Below, piece after piece: positions 57,385-64,000 of a stretch of 64,000 nt of DNA; the first letter of the stretch is position 1; every line of letters starts with the position of its first letter. Source of the DNA: Hydrangea macrophylla (lineage: Eukaryota; Streptophyta; Magnoliopsida; Cornales; Hydrangeaceae). The notes below the pieces were generated by a model. That model was not told the origin of the DNA and did not search any database. It saw nothing but the letters and a program-made list of their open reading frames with translations. Location of the stretch: the NCBI GenBank assembly GCA_033977485.1, contig CM066982.1:11089218-11153217 (forward strand), read 5' to 3'. A program made the translations under genes and the position numbers.

Positions 57385-59545
57385 GTGTGTGTGTGTAACA
57401 TTTATTATAGATAAGAGTGTAAAATTGTACAGTTTGTTCACAAACTCTTTTTGTTTTCTTGGGTCATCTTTTAACCAGAAAATGGGTTCATTAACTTGGT
57501 TTAGATAATTACCTCCCAAGGTAATGAATAGTGGTGGATCTAGAGTGTATTGTGCATGACACGGTGTTGCACTCTCACATGTGACCCTTAAAGGAGTGTT
57601 CGTGCTTCCTAGTATATTTCTAGCATCTAATATCCGTATGAATAGTAAAGCTTATACATTGTAGAAATCTTTCTCGCTGTGGAATTTATTGTTTGACTTC
57701 GTTAGAAAAAATGTCTAAAATTGTGCAAGTTTTATTGAAGGAAAATGATAGCAAAAATTGAGATCATCTTAGATATTCAGAATTTACGATAATAATTCAC
57801 TCAAGAAGTTGAATACAATGATGACCTTCTTGTTAATGGAAAATAAAGATAGACGGGTCAAAGATGAGGATGCATTTTATTATTTAGGGCAAATTACACT
57901 TTAGTCCATTAAACTATAACCTATTTTCAATTGGGTCCATAAACTTTTTTTTTTTGCAATTATGTCCTTGAACTTCAAAAATTCATTCAATCAGACCCAA
58001 ATTTAGACACTGTTAGCTTAAACTATTAGAAATTGTCACGTACGTTGCGTGTAATGCTTACCTGTCACATGTTTGGTTAAGACAAACACGAAAGATTGTG
58101 AATAGTGCGAAAAATCGCATTCAATCAGATCTGAAATTGCGTTCAATCAAATTCGAAAACACATTTGACTAGATCCAAAATTGCATTCAGTCATACCCAA
58201 AATCACATCATTTTTTAGCCTTTCACAGTCTCCCGTTTTGTCTTAACCTCATATATGACAGGTAAGCATTATGCGCAACGTACATGACAATTTCTAATAA
58301 TTTAAGCTAACAGTGTCAGGATTTGGGTCTGATTGAATGAATTTTTGAAGTTCAAGGACCCAATTGCAAAAAAAAAAAAAAAAAAGTTTATGGACCCAAT
58401 TGAAAACAGGTGTATAGTTTAATGAACTAAAGTGTAATTTACCCTATTATTTACACAATCCATTAACTTACTGTATAACAAATAGTCTAAACATTTGTCT
58501 TTATTGGCCCTGATCACTGACATGCATGTAATTTATTCATTTTAATCTTCAATTTGTGAGGCTGATTACTATACATGTATTCTCATAAATCCTTGTGATA
58601 CTTGTAATTGGTAAATATTTAATTTCGGTTTTTTTAATCTTGGAAGGTATGGAACACTATGCATACGTGAAAATCCAGGCTGCCTTTTTATTGCTACAAA
58701 CCGTGATGCTGTAACTCATCTTACAGATGCTCAAGAATGGGCAGGTTCTGTTCTTCTCTAATGGTTATTTGACAAATTTATCCAATTTATCAATCTTCTT
58801 ACCGCTTTGAAGTAATATTTTAATGTATTCAGCGAGAACATAGCTATATCTGTATCCAGTGCACATTTTCTTTCAAACTTCTACTGTCTGGAGAATGATT
58901 TCCAAGTGTCCTTGAATGCAATAATTGCATTCATAACAAAAGATCAACAATCAAATGGATCCATCTCGGAAAATGGCGCTGATTTCAAAAAGATATAGAA
59001 CAGAGCATATAAGAGGACATATGGTGAATTATTCTTTTCTTTTCTTTTTCTTTTTTCTAAATGGTTTCATTTATGAAGAGGAATTTTGGTTTTATTTTCC
59101 TTAGGAACCGAGTGCAATGGCCAAATGTAATTGCAAGATTTTCATTTTCTCTTTTTATGTCCTTGGTATGAATTGAGATCATTGACCAGCTATGCTCTGT
59201 GGATCGGAAATTTACATGAGTTAGAGAATGGTTGTTGAATTTCACGGCATTATTGACATAACATTTTTAGGACCTAGGATAATGGTTCAATTAACACATG
59301 GTGTAGTTAGGAAATTGTGGCAGCGCACTTCATACTTCATTCTAAGACTTGTCATTTTCATATAGTTAGATTCTGTATCAGCCACCCTTAACAATGATTT
59401 TATATCATTATTGCACAATACCATTATAATGTGTTGTGGTTTCAGGTGGAGGTTCTATGGTTGGTGCCCTTTGTGGATCTACTCAGCGCGAACCATTGGT
59501 TGTAGGAAAGCCCTCAACTTTTATGATGGACTACTTAGCAAATAA
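43087..59545 (+). CDS. PGLP1: 2-phosphoglycolate phosphatase, chloroplast type (exons 1-9; 3' end not in window)
   Basis: It hydrolyses 2-phosphoglycolate, the Rubisco oxygenation product, to glycolate in the chloroplast stroma, the first step of photorespiration. Nine exons joined in frame (43087-43408, 45424-45491, 45686-45778, 45857-45928, 56306-56377, 56875-56934, 57138-57190, 58647-58744, 59446-59545) give 312 codons plus two bases. All visible introns are GT-AG. The first ~80 residues are rich in Ser and basic residues, a likely transit peptide. HAD motifs follow: I, DCDG (Asp105, Asp107); II, VTNNST (Thr138); III, VVGKPS (Lys301). Motif IV and the C-terminus (about 60 residues, judging from family length) are missing here. 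The start at 43087 gives the transit peptide; a second ATG (MES, about 43297) could give a shorter form. No frameshift is seen. Confidence 0.93.
43409..45423 (+). other. PGLP1 intron 1 (2015 bp) with repeat sequence
   Basis: Around 43760-44250 there is an A/T homopolymer junction followed by sequence whose minus strand resembles a plant LINE 3' end ('ctggaggtcttgtgctatgc'), so a truncated minus-strand LINE tail is possible. 44290-44480 is G/GA-rich, and 44610-44680 has short 'agcttttaaaag' inverted repeats. No other gene is seen. Confidence 0.4.
45424..45491 (+). CDS. PGLP1: PGLP1 exon 2
   Basis: It completes Gly108 and encodes VIWKGDKLIDGVPETLDMLRSK, which follows HAD motif I. The acceptor is TTTTTACAG and the donor GTTTGT. 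68 bp; it ends in phase 0. Confidence 0.92.
45686..45778 (+). CDS. PGLP1: PGLP1 exon 3
   Basis: Residues 131-161. It contains HAD motif II in LVFVTNNSTKSRKQYG, which binds the phosphate and orients the substrate. Acceptor TTCAG, donor GTTATT. 93 bp, in phase. Confidence 0.92.
45857..45928 (+). CDS. PGLP1: PGLP1 exon 4
   Basis: Residues 162-185, EEIFASSFAAAAYLKSINF..., part of the HAD core. Acceptor TTCCAG, donor GTAATA. The 78-bp intron before it is close to the plant minimum, while the intron after it is 10,377 bp. Confidence 0.92.
46140..46350 (-). repeat. Possible Copia LTR remnant
   Basis: The minus strand shows GTGGATGTAGGC... followed by CACCGAACCACAC, the same U5 phrase seen in the upstream Copia LTR (GTGGACGTAGGC...GCCGAACCAC). 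No matching partner LTR or coding sequence is near. The boundaries are uncertain. Confidence 0.35.
47365..49712 (-). mobile_element. Tekay-like solo LTR (2348 bp), minus strand
   Basis: It starts TGTCACACCCCAACCC and ends GGGTGTTACA. It is flanked by the perfect 5-bp duplication GGTTG (47360-47364, 49713-49717). The minus strand reads TGTAACACCC...GGGTGTGACA, the usual Tekay/Del LTR ends, and it shares phrases with the LTR at 12898-13806 ('cctcggacggattagaacacgtgt' type). No internal region remains, so it arose by LTR-LTR recombination. It carries the GGATCGATCC word array at 47651-47758. Confidence 0.88.
47651..47758. repeat. GGATCGATCC palindrome array
   Basis: Four copies of the 10-bp palindrome GGATCGATCC, most set in GGGCGGATCGATCCGCGAAAA, lie at about 47655, 47676, 47727 and 47748. 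They lie in the U5 side of the solo LTR, about 290-390 bp from its 3' end, in otherwise AT-rich sequence. Confidence 0.88.
50103..50128. repeat. CA microsatellite
   Basis: A run of CA dinucleotides lies in PGLP1 intron 4, between the solo LTR and the second Copia element. Confidence 0.8.
51230..51380. repeat. Minisatellite in the second Copia leader
   Basis: Five imperfect units of about 33 bp, each beginning with CAGCCCCTCCCT or TAGCCCCTCCCT, alternate with 'gcgccgcaacc'-like text. A run of about 19 C (51417-51435) follows. The reverse strand gives an artefactual repetitive ORF. Confidence 0.75.
51690..52621 (+). pseudogene. Gag of the second Copia element, broken
   Basis: It starts at 51690 (MADFGSNKN), with LNGSNYLLWAQAMKVAIGARK before a TAG at 51819-51821. 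It continues in frame (DWVSENYTVMSWLWNSMEP) to about 52140, then changes frame. A Gly/Arg-rich tail and CCHC knuckle (CTHCGGDNHTVDRC, near 52500-52540) end at 52621. At least one nonsense and one frameshift are present. Confidence 0.8.
52780..55917 (+). pseudogene. Pol of the second Copia element, broken
   Basis: Protease WVIDSGVSAHMTG (about 52797) is followed by pre-integrase HCRLGHPSLQ and CEACQLGKHHRV. The integrase core has SCSYTPQQNGVAER, but the conserved acidic context reads TLQFDIALEYV, unlike the usual D-N. Reverse transcriptase has WRWVY-type start sequence and YVDDIVITG (about 54960), and RNase H has FSDASWVGD and DNQAAMYIA. At least seven frame breaks are visible. The RNase H part (55411-55917) is the longest intact stretch with its neighbour 54916-55401. 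Confidence 0.85.
56306..56377 (+). CDS. PGLP1: PGLP1 exon 5
   Basis: Residues 186-209, VYVIGEDGILKELELAGFQY..., the entry to the HAD cap region. Acceptor TTTTAAG, donor GTATGT. 72 bp, in phase. It directly continues exon 4 across the 10.4-kb intron. Confidence 0.92.
56378..56874 (+). other. PGLP1 intron 5 (497 bp)
   Basis: It has a long T-rich tract (about 56462-56530) and CT-rich sequence. No gene or element is recognised. Confidence 0.7.
56875..56934 (+). CDS. PGLP1: PGLP1 exon 6
   Basis: Residues 210-229, EDGGKKIELKPGFFMEHDED. Acceptor GTACAG, donor GTATAA. 60 bp, in phase. Confidence 0.92.
57138..57190 (+). CDS. PGLP1: PGLP1 exon 7
   Basis: It encodes VGAVVVGFDRYFNYYKV and two bases of the next Gln codon. 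Acceptor CTTTTAG, donor GTAAGT. 53 bp. It belongs to the substrate-cap domain of the family. Confidence 0.92.
57191..58646 (+). other. PGLP1 intron 7 (1456 bp)
   Basis: It contains a CT microsatellite (57351-57382), about 500 bp of AT-rich DNA without a gene, and a Mutator-like MITE (57887-58444). Confidence 0.75.
57887..58444. mobile_element. Mutator-like MITE (558 bp) with 9-bp duplication
   Basis: It starts GGGCAAATTACACTTTAGT and ends ACTAAAGTGTAATTTACCC, with long inverted arms (over 150 bp). It is flanked by the perfect 9-bp duplication TATTATTTA (57878-57886, 58445-58453), which is diagnostic for Mutator-like elements. The centre has subrepeats of 'ttcaatcaga.c..aaattgc'. A shorter copy lies at 63014-63382. 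Confidence 0.9.
58647..58744 (+). CDS. PGLP1: PGLP1 exon 8
   Basis: It completes the Gln codon and encodes YGTLCIRENPGCLFIATNRD followed by AVTHLTDAQEWA, ending one base into Gly280. Acceptor GGAAG, donor GTTCTG. 98 bp. Confidence 0.92.
59446..59545 (+). CDS. PGLP1: PGLP1 exon 9
   Basis: It encodes GGSMVGALCGSTQREPLVVG followed by KPSTFMMDYLAN, ending two bases into a Lys codon. Lys301 in VVGKPS is HAD motif III. Acceptor TTTCAG, donor GTAAGA. The next exon is not found downstream in the window. Confidence 0.9.
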
Positions 59546-59639
59546 GTAAGACTGCTTTTCATTTTCATTGGCTACATGTTTGTTTAGTCGTGACATGAGA
59601 CCTTGTTTACATTATCTAGAACCATATACGGTAGGGGGA

Positions 59640-60684
59640 GTGGTGGTGTTTTTTTTTTGTTGGAAAAATGGTTAATTAAAACGAAAAAGGGTCATACCCT
59701 AGAATGTTACAATATGCTCAAAAAACATGCTAGAACAGAAAGGGGCACAAACGGGAAAAAACATCCCGAGTTTGCCCCAAAGCTAGCAAACAAAGCCAAT
59801 AGGCTAAACAGGGCCCAAAGCCCAAAAACAAAGGGATGATGAGACAGGGCACAACAACAGAAGAAAGGCTATCCTTGCCGACGGCTTTTATGGTGACTTC
59901 CTTTGAAAATCATTTTAGCGTTCTTCTTCCTTTGTTTAGAGGAGGTGGCGCTCTCATGCATTAAGGAAACATCCTCAACTTCATCAATATCCTCAATGGA
60001 GTCATCATCATCATTTACCACAACAAGGGAGATATAATCCGCTTCCCTGTCAACAACATGAGCCACAGAGGTGTGGCAAGATAGCAAAGCCTCGGAACAC
60101 ACATTCCTTGTGGTGAAGGGGGATAGCTGTTACTAACTTCCTTGAACACTGACCAATATCTTCATCTACGTGGGATAGAGCTGAGAACATATTGCCCATT
60201 CTCTTGGGGGCAACCATGGGGCCCTTTCCTTTGGGGCAACCATGGTGCCCTTTCCTTTGGGGCTTTGGAAAGGTTCTTCAACAATCATTTTCCCCTTATC
60301 CTTTCAATTTACTACTTTCCAGCCAACTTCCTCTTTTTTCTTGTAGTTACTATGGTAAGCTGGAGTTGGCGGTTTCATTGCTGTAGTGCAATCATGTCCG
60401 AATTTGGAACACTCGGAACATCTAGTGGGAGTCCATTGATAATCCACATGGATATTAGACAAGACCGGCTCTCCATTACTCTCATCTTCCGCTGCAATGT
60501 TAAACTCAGTAATAAGGTCATGCTCCGCACTAGCCTCAATACACACCCTAGCGTATGTGATGTGTCTACGAGAAGCAGTAAAGCTATCAACACACAAAGG
60601 TTTGCCGATAAAACTAGCGATAAAAGCTTAGGCCTTTGGGATTCCAGTACTCCAAAGGAATTCCATAAAGGTTGACCCAAATAG
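59640..60684 (-). pseudogene. LINE fragment with ORF1 (DUF4283/CCHC) remnant
   Basis: The minus strand from 60684 reads WVNLYGIPLEYW, then after a one-base shift FIASFIGKPLCVDSFTASRR, HITYARVCIE and the knuckle CSECSKFGHDC. This is the ORF1-type RNA-binding protein of plant LINEs. It then runs without endonuclease or reverse transcriptase to a poly(A)-like end near 59650, so ORF2 is deleted. The 5' end is cut by the LTR at 60685. Confidence 0.65.
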
Positions 60685-60977
60685 TGTCACACCCTGGAGT
60701 AGCGAAAATTAGAGGGGCAATAAAAATTTTCCTTTCCGGATCCGTGAACAATGACTAGTTACATAAGACTGACCTGTCCTTGCAAGCATTCTAATATGGT
60801 TATAACATAAGTAGAAAGCATAGAAAGTCTAATGGTATTCATGGGGGAACTTTTAAGCGTTTGGTACTAAGCTATTACAACAGTTCCAAATGAAAACCCC
60901 AAAAATATAAGTTTGGGCTATCAACGTCACTTAAATTATTACAAAAGACAAAATATAGTTTTAGAGCATAAGGGAAA

Positions 60978-61131
60978 TGTTGAGAGTTGATATTATTGTT
61001 TTCACCTTATGATTTGTTTATGTTTTTTCCCTTCTCTAAGGGTGCTCTTGTAATTATATTAGTTGATTATTGTCTAATAAAATCAAGGGGAGTCACATTA
61101 GGGCTCTCTAAGCTTTTGTGAAAACTCAACA
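60978..61131 (+). mobile_element. 154-bp solo LTR (TRIM or short-LTR Copia)
   Basis: It begins TGTTGAGAGTTGATATTATT and ends ACTCAACA, an inverted TGTTGAG/CTCAACA. It is flanked by the perfect 5-bp duplication GGAAA (60973-60977, 61132-61136). It contains an AATAAA-like signal ('aataaaatc', near 61077). No internal domain is left. Confidence 0.85.
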
Positions 61132-61612
61132 GGAAATCCTAACATGATAATAGACTAGATTCTTTGGTTCAACTGGCATATCCATGCCCTTCCTTAGTGT
61201 ATTCTTCTGAATAGTCCCCCTCAGGGTAACCTTCCTGATAGTCTCCCTCTTGAGACTCAGGGTACTCTTCTTCATAGTTGCCTAGGTAGGTTTCTTCATT
61301 ATAACCTAGACGTAATATGTCCAGGGCAATAGAGCCATTAGCTTTTGAGGCTAAATGAGTTGATCTAACCGATCACCCCTAATACAAATAATCATATACA
61401 AGTACGACAATGCTTTGAACCAAACATTTAATAAGCATGATCTTTAACAAATATGATATGAGAATATGAATGAGATAGTAACGACACAATGCATCATCGA
61501 TATATCCAACTTCACTCGACCTCCTTGGAATTTCAGGCATTAAAACTGACTCGTGTAACTTGTTATATTACCGATGGAACACCGTTAGCTTAGAGCAAAA
61601 TGATTACGTTAC

Positions 61613-61935
61613 TATTGTTGCCTTTACGCAGGGCCGCAATAGCAGGGCGGCAATAGTAGGTTTGGTTTTAAAAGAGTGTAATCACTTTACTCTTGGGTCC
61701 TCGTGACCTTGCCTAGGGAATAGAATAGTTAAAGTGCTATCGTCGCCATCACTTGGGGCCGTAATAGCTTTAGAAGTGGTAACTATTGTATTCCAAACTT
61801 GGTTGGGATATCTTGCTATCGTCGCCTTCACCGGGGGCCGTAATAGCTTGTAAACCACCAATTCTTGTGACTTGACCATATTCATTCAAATAGGTACTTG
61901 AGCTATCGTCGCCTTAACCCGAGGCCGCAATAGCA
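61613..61935. repeat. Hairpin-unit repeats in LTR copy B
   Basis: About four units of the form CTATCGTCGCC...GGGGCCGTAATAGC (near 61613, 61737, 61815, 61901) are diverged from the copy A units but keep the complementary GCTAT/ATAGC ends with a TAATAGC variant. Confidence 0.7.
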
Positions 61936-63013
61936 TTACAAGTTATAACCACTGATTTGACAGTACTACTTGGACCACTGCGGTCCACTCAAACATGTGT
62001 GACAATATAACTATGTTGGCCTCCTCAACTAACCATATGTACATCAACTTTGACATCACGACTCGACTACATTTATATGAGTATTCATGCGAATGTATGA
62101 CGTATAACATAACAAGTATGAATTATAACAATAATTATCAATTAAGCATGGAGAATAATTATCTAGACATGTGTTTTTATATAAACAGTTTATCTTTAAC
62201 TTACGCACACATAATACACATAAAGTATGTCCACGCTAGATACACGTAATATTCATACAATATACATGGAGTATTTCTATTATATACCAAGTGAGTTAGG
62301 ACGACTCACCTCGATATGGATTTGCGAATATAAGGATAGCCCCGGTCCCTACAATTCATATTAATTTATAGAGCGGTAATTAACATTCATTCTATTCACA
62401 AGAGTATAATGGTAATTGTGCCGAATGGGTTCCTAAACCTCAACATGATAATCTTCACATCATTCTGAGTCTTAAAGCCATTGCCTAGACTCAAATCGGA
62501 GCCCATCATATAAGAGTCTGGGTTTGCTATACTAGTGTGGGCCTTAACAGTAAGCTGTATTTTCGACTGAGTTATAAAGTCACTAAACTTAAGAAAATAG
62601 GTCTACACATCATTCTAGGAATTTAGGAACTGACCACGTATTTTTTTGAGCTACGGTTTATTTATTACGAATTATTGAAGCCCTAATTACACAATTATAG
62701 TTTACAGAGTCCTTAATTATAAAATATTTTTTTGAAGAACATTTGGTCTCTAGAAACATTTTTAAAATATGCTGGGGGGTATCTTTCTAATAATTTTTGA
62801 AACTCGTTTGGTATTTATAGTAATTTGAAAGATAACCAAACGGTTACTTTATTTAAATAATAAAATGCCGAAGTTGGATTTTAGAAATAAATACTTTTTA
62901 AGACAAGTCATTAGGCCTTAGGATAATTAATATAATTTTCTACATTTCAAAATGGTCATTAGGTATTTATTACCTAATTATTACAATTTAAAAACTAATT
63001 CTTATTATTTATT

Positions 63014-63382
63014 GGGCAAATTACACTTTAGTCCATTAAACTATAACCTGTTTTCAATTGGGTCCATGAACCTTTTTTTTTCTGCAATTAGGTCCTTAAA
63101 CTTCAAAAATTCATTCAATCAGACCCAAATTCTGACACTGTTAGCTAAAACTCGTAGAAATTGTCGCGTACGTTGCGCATAATGCTTACCTATCACATGT
63201 TATGTTAAAACAAACACGGAAGATTGTGAATAGTGCAAAAAATCGCATTCAATCAGAATTTGGGTCTGATTGAATGAATTTTAGAAGTTCAAGGACCCAA
63301 TCACAAAAAAAAAAAAAAAAAAGGTTTATGGACCTAATTGAAAACACGTGTATAGTTTAATGGACTAAAGTGTAATTTGCCA
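63014..63382. mobile_element. Mutator-like MITE, internally deleted copy (369 bp)
   Basis: It has the same ends and arms as the MITE at 57887-58444 but lacks part of the centre. TTATTTATT flanks it (63005-63013, 63383-63391), although the site is low-complexity. Copy A has the uninterrupted sequence (TTTTTATTTATTTGAACCC, near 31952), supporting insertion. Confidence 0.82.
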
Positions 63383-63569
63383 TTATTTATTTGAACCCAA
63401 ATACATAATAAGTATAATATATAAATAATAATAATAATTTTAGAATATAGAAATATTATAAAATAATATTTTAGAATTTAAAACACACTGAACATATATT
63501 TAACTATTATATAAAAATCATTTCACACATTAAATAATTATTATTACCTAAATAATACTAATTATAATA

Positions 63570-63861
63570 CTCCCTCCGTCCCATAATAAGTGTCCACATT
63601 TCCTTTTTTGGATATCCCACAATAAGTGTCCACTTTCCTAAATTGGCATATAGCTTTTACCTACTTTCCAAAACTACCATTTTAATAAAGACAAAGTATC
63701 ATTTATTTGTGGTCTTAAATCAAGCAAAAAGTCAAACACCCATCACATCTAAGGGTAAAATTGGAAAGTGACCCTTTAATGAACAAAAAAAACTAATATA
63801 ATGCAACTTTCTTAAACAATGTGCAAAATGGAAGTGGACACTTATTATGGGACAGAGGGAG
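63570..63861. mobile_element. Stowaway MITE (292 bp)
   Basis: TA duplications flank it (63568-63569, 63862-63863). The inverted ends start CTCCCTCCGTCCCATAATAA and complement the right end through 'gtggacacttattatggga'. It is a different Stowaway family from 30837-31107. Confidence 0.9.
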
Positions 63862-64000
63862 TAATAATAATAAAAATCTCGCAAGTCACCGAACCAATCC
63901 GATCCAAACGGGTTAATTGTTTAAAGACTCAAGTTAGACCAAATCATTAACTCGCAGGTCAAACCGACCCGACCCATTAGCAAAATGGATAGTTCGCATA

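Larger units (their letters stand above)
59546..64000 (+). other. PGLP1 intron 9, at least 4.4 kb, transposon-filled
   Basis: After the donor at 59546 there is a minus-strand LINE fragment (59640-60684), then a long LTR (from 60685 past the window end) carrying further insertions. No sequence resembling the remaining PGLP1 exons (GDR.DTD-type motif IV) was found up to 64000. Either the intron continues or the gene is broken here. Confidence 0.6.
60685..64000 (-). repeat. Long Tekay-like LTR, copy B (minus strand), runs off the window
   Basis: It starts TGTCACACCCTGG right at the end of the LINE fragment. From about 61312 it is homologous to copy A. It carries a 154-bp solo LTR, hairpin-unit repeats, a Mutator-like MITE and a Stowaway MITE. 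The flank before it is AATAG; the matching duplication would lie beyond the window. Confidence 0.6.

Overview
This window looks like nuclear DNA of a flowering plant, most likely a eudicot. It is AT-rich, carries dense nested LTR retrotransposons of typical plant lineages (Tekay-like, Athila-like and Tat/Ogre-like Ty3/Gypsy elements, and two Ty1/Copia elements) and plant MITEs (Stowaway, Mutator-like), and holds one host gene split by GT-AG introns. That gene is a chloroplast-type 2-phosphoglycolate phosphatase (PGLP1, photorespiration). The species cannot be named from the sequence.

Layout. 1-3662 is a young non-autonomous LTR element (LARD-like) with one 349-codon ORF, inserted into a Tekay-like LTR (3663-5661). 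5662-10111 holds Tat/Ogre-like remnants, including tandem 1.06-kb units. 10112-13806 is a decayed minus-strand Tekay-like element. 13810-16010 plus 24509-24783 is one Tat-like LTR split by a very young minus-strand Athila-like element (16011-24508) that keeps gag-protease but has lost reverse transcriptase, RNase H and integrase. 24784-28372 is a broken minus-strand Tekay-like gag-pol. 28440-34224 is a long minus-strand Tekay-like LTR (copy A) carrying a self-complementary 1.4-kb solo LTR and a Stowaway MITE. 34225-35300 are further LTR scraps. 36076-42748 is a nearly intact Copia element with a clean 5-bp target duplication, ending 338 bp before the PGLP1 start codon.

PGLP1 runs on the plus strand from 43087. 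Nine exons (312 full codons) are in the window and the C-terminal exons lie beyond it or are missing. Intron 4 is 10.4 kb and holds a Mutator-like element with a nested solo LTR, plus a second, decayed Copia element. Intron 7 holds a Mutator-like MITE. Intron 9 is at least 4.4 kb and holds a LINE fragment and a second long LTR (copy B, related to copy A), itself carrying a 154-bp solo LTR and two MITEs.

The most unusual signal is not a gene. Several unrelated LTR families here each carry a private, short, self-complementary word repeated many times at irregular spacing: CAGTCGACTG, CACTCAGTGAGTG, TCGCGCGAGCG, GGATCGATCC, and in copies A/B a hairpin unit bounded by GCTAT and ATAGC. The LARD element is also rich in CCGAT/ATCGG. 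The same architecture with different letters suggests a shared function or mechanism. Other signals are a foldback LTR with 331-bp near-perfect arms, a gag-protease-only Athila element, and two tRNA-like modules antisense inside the Copia leader. All family assignments come from reading motifs by eye; no database search was run.
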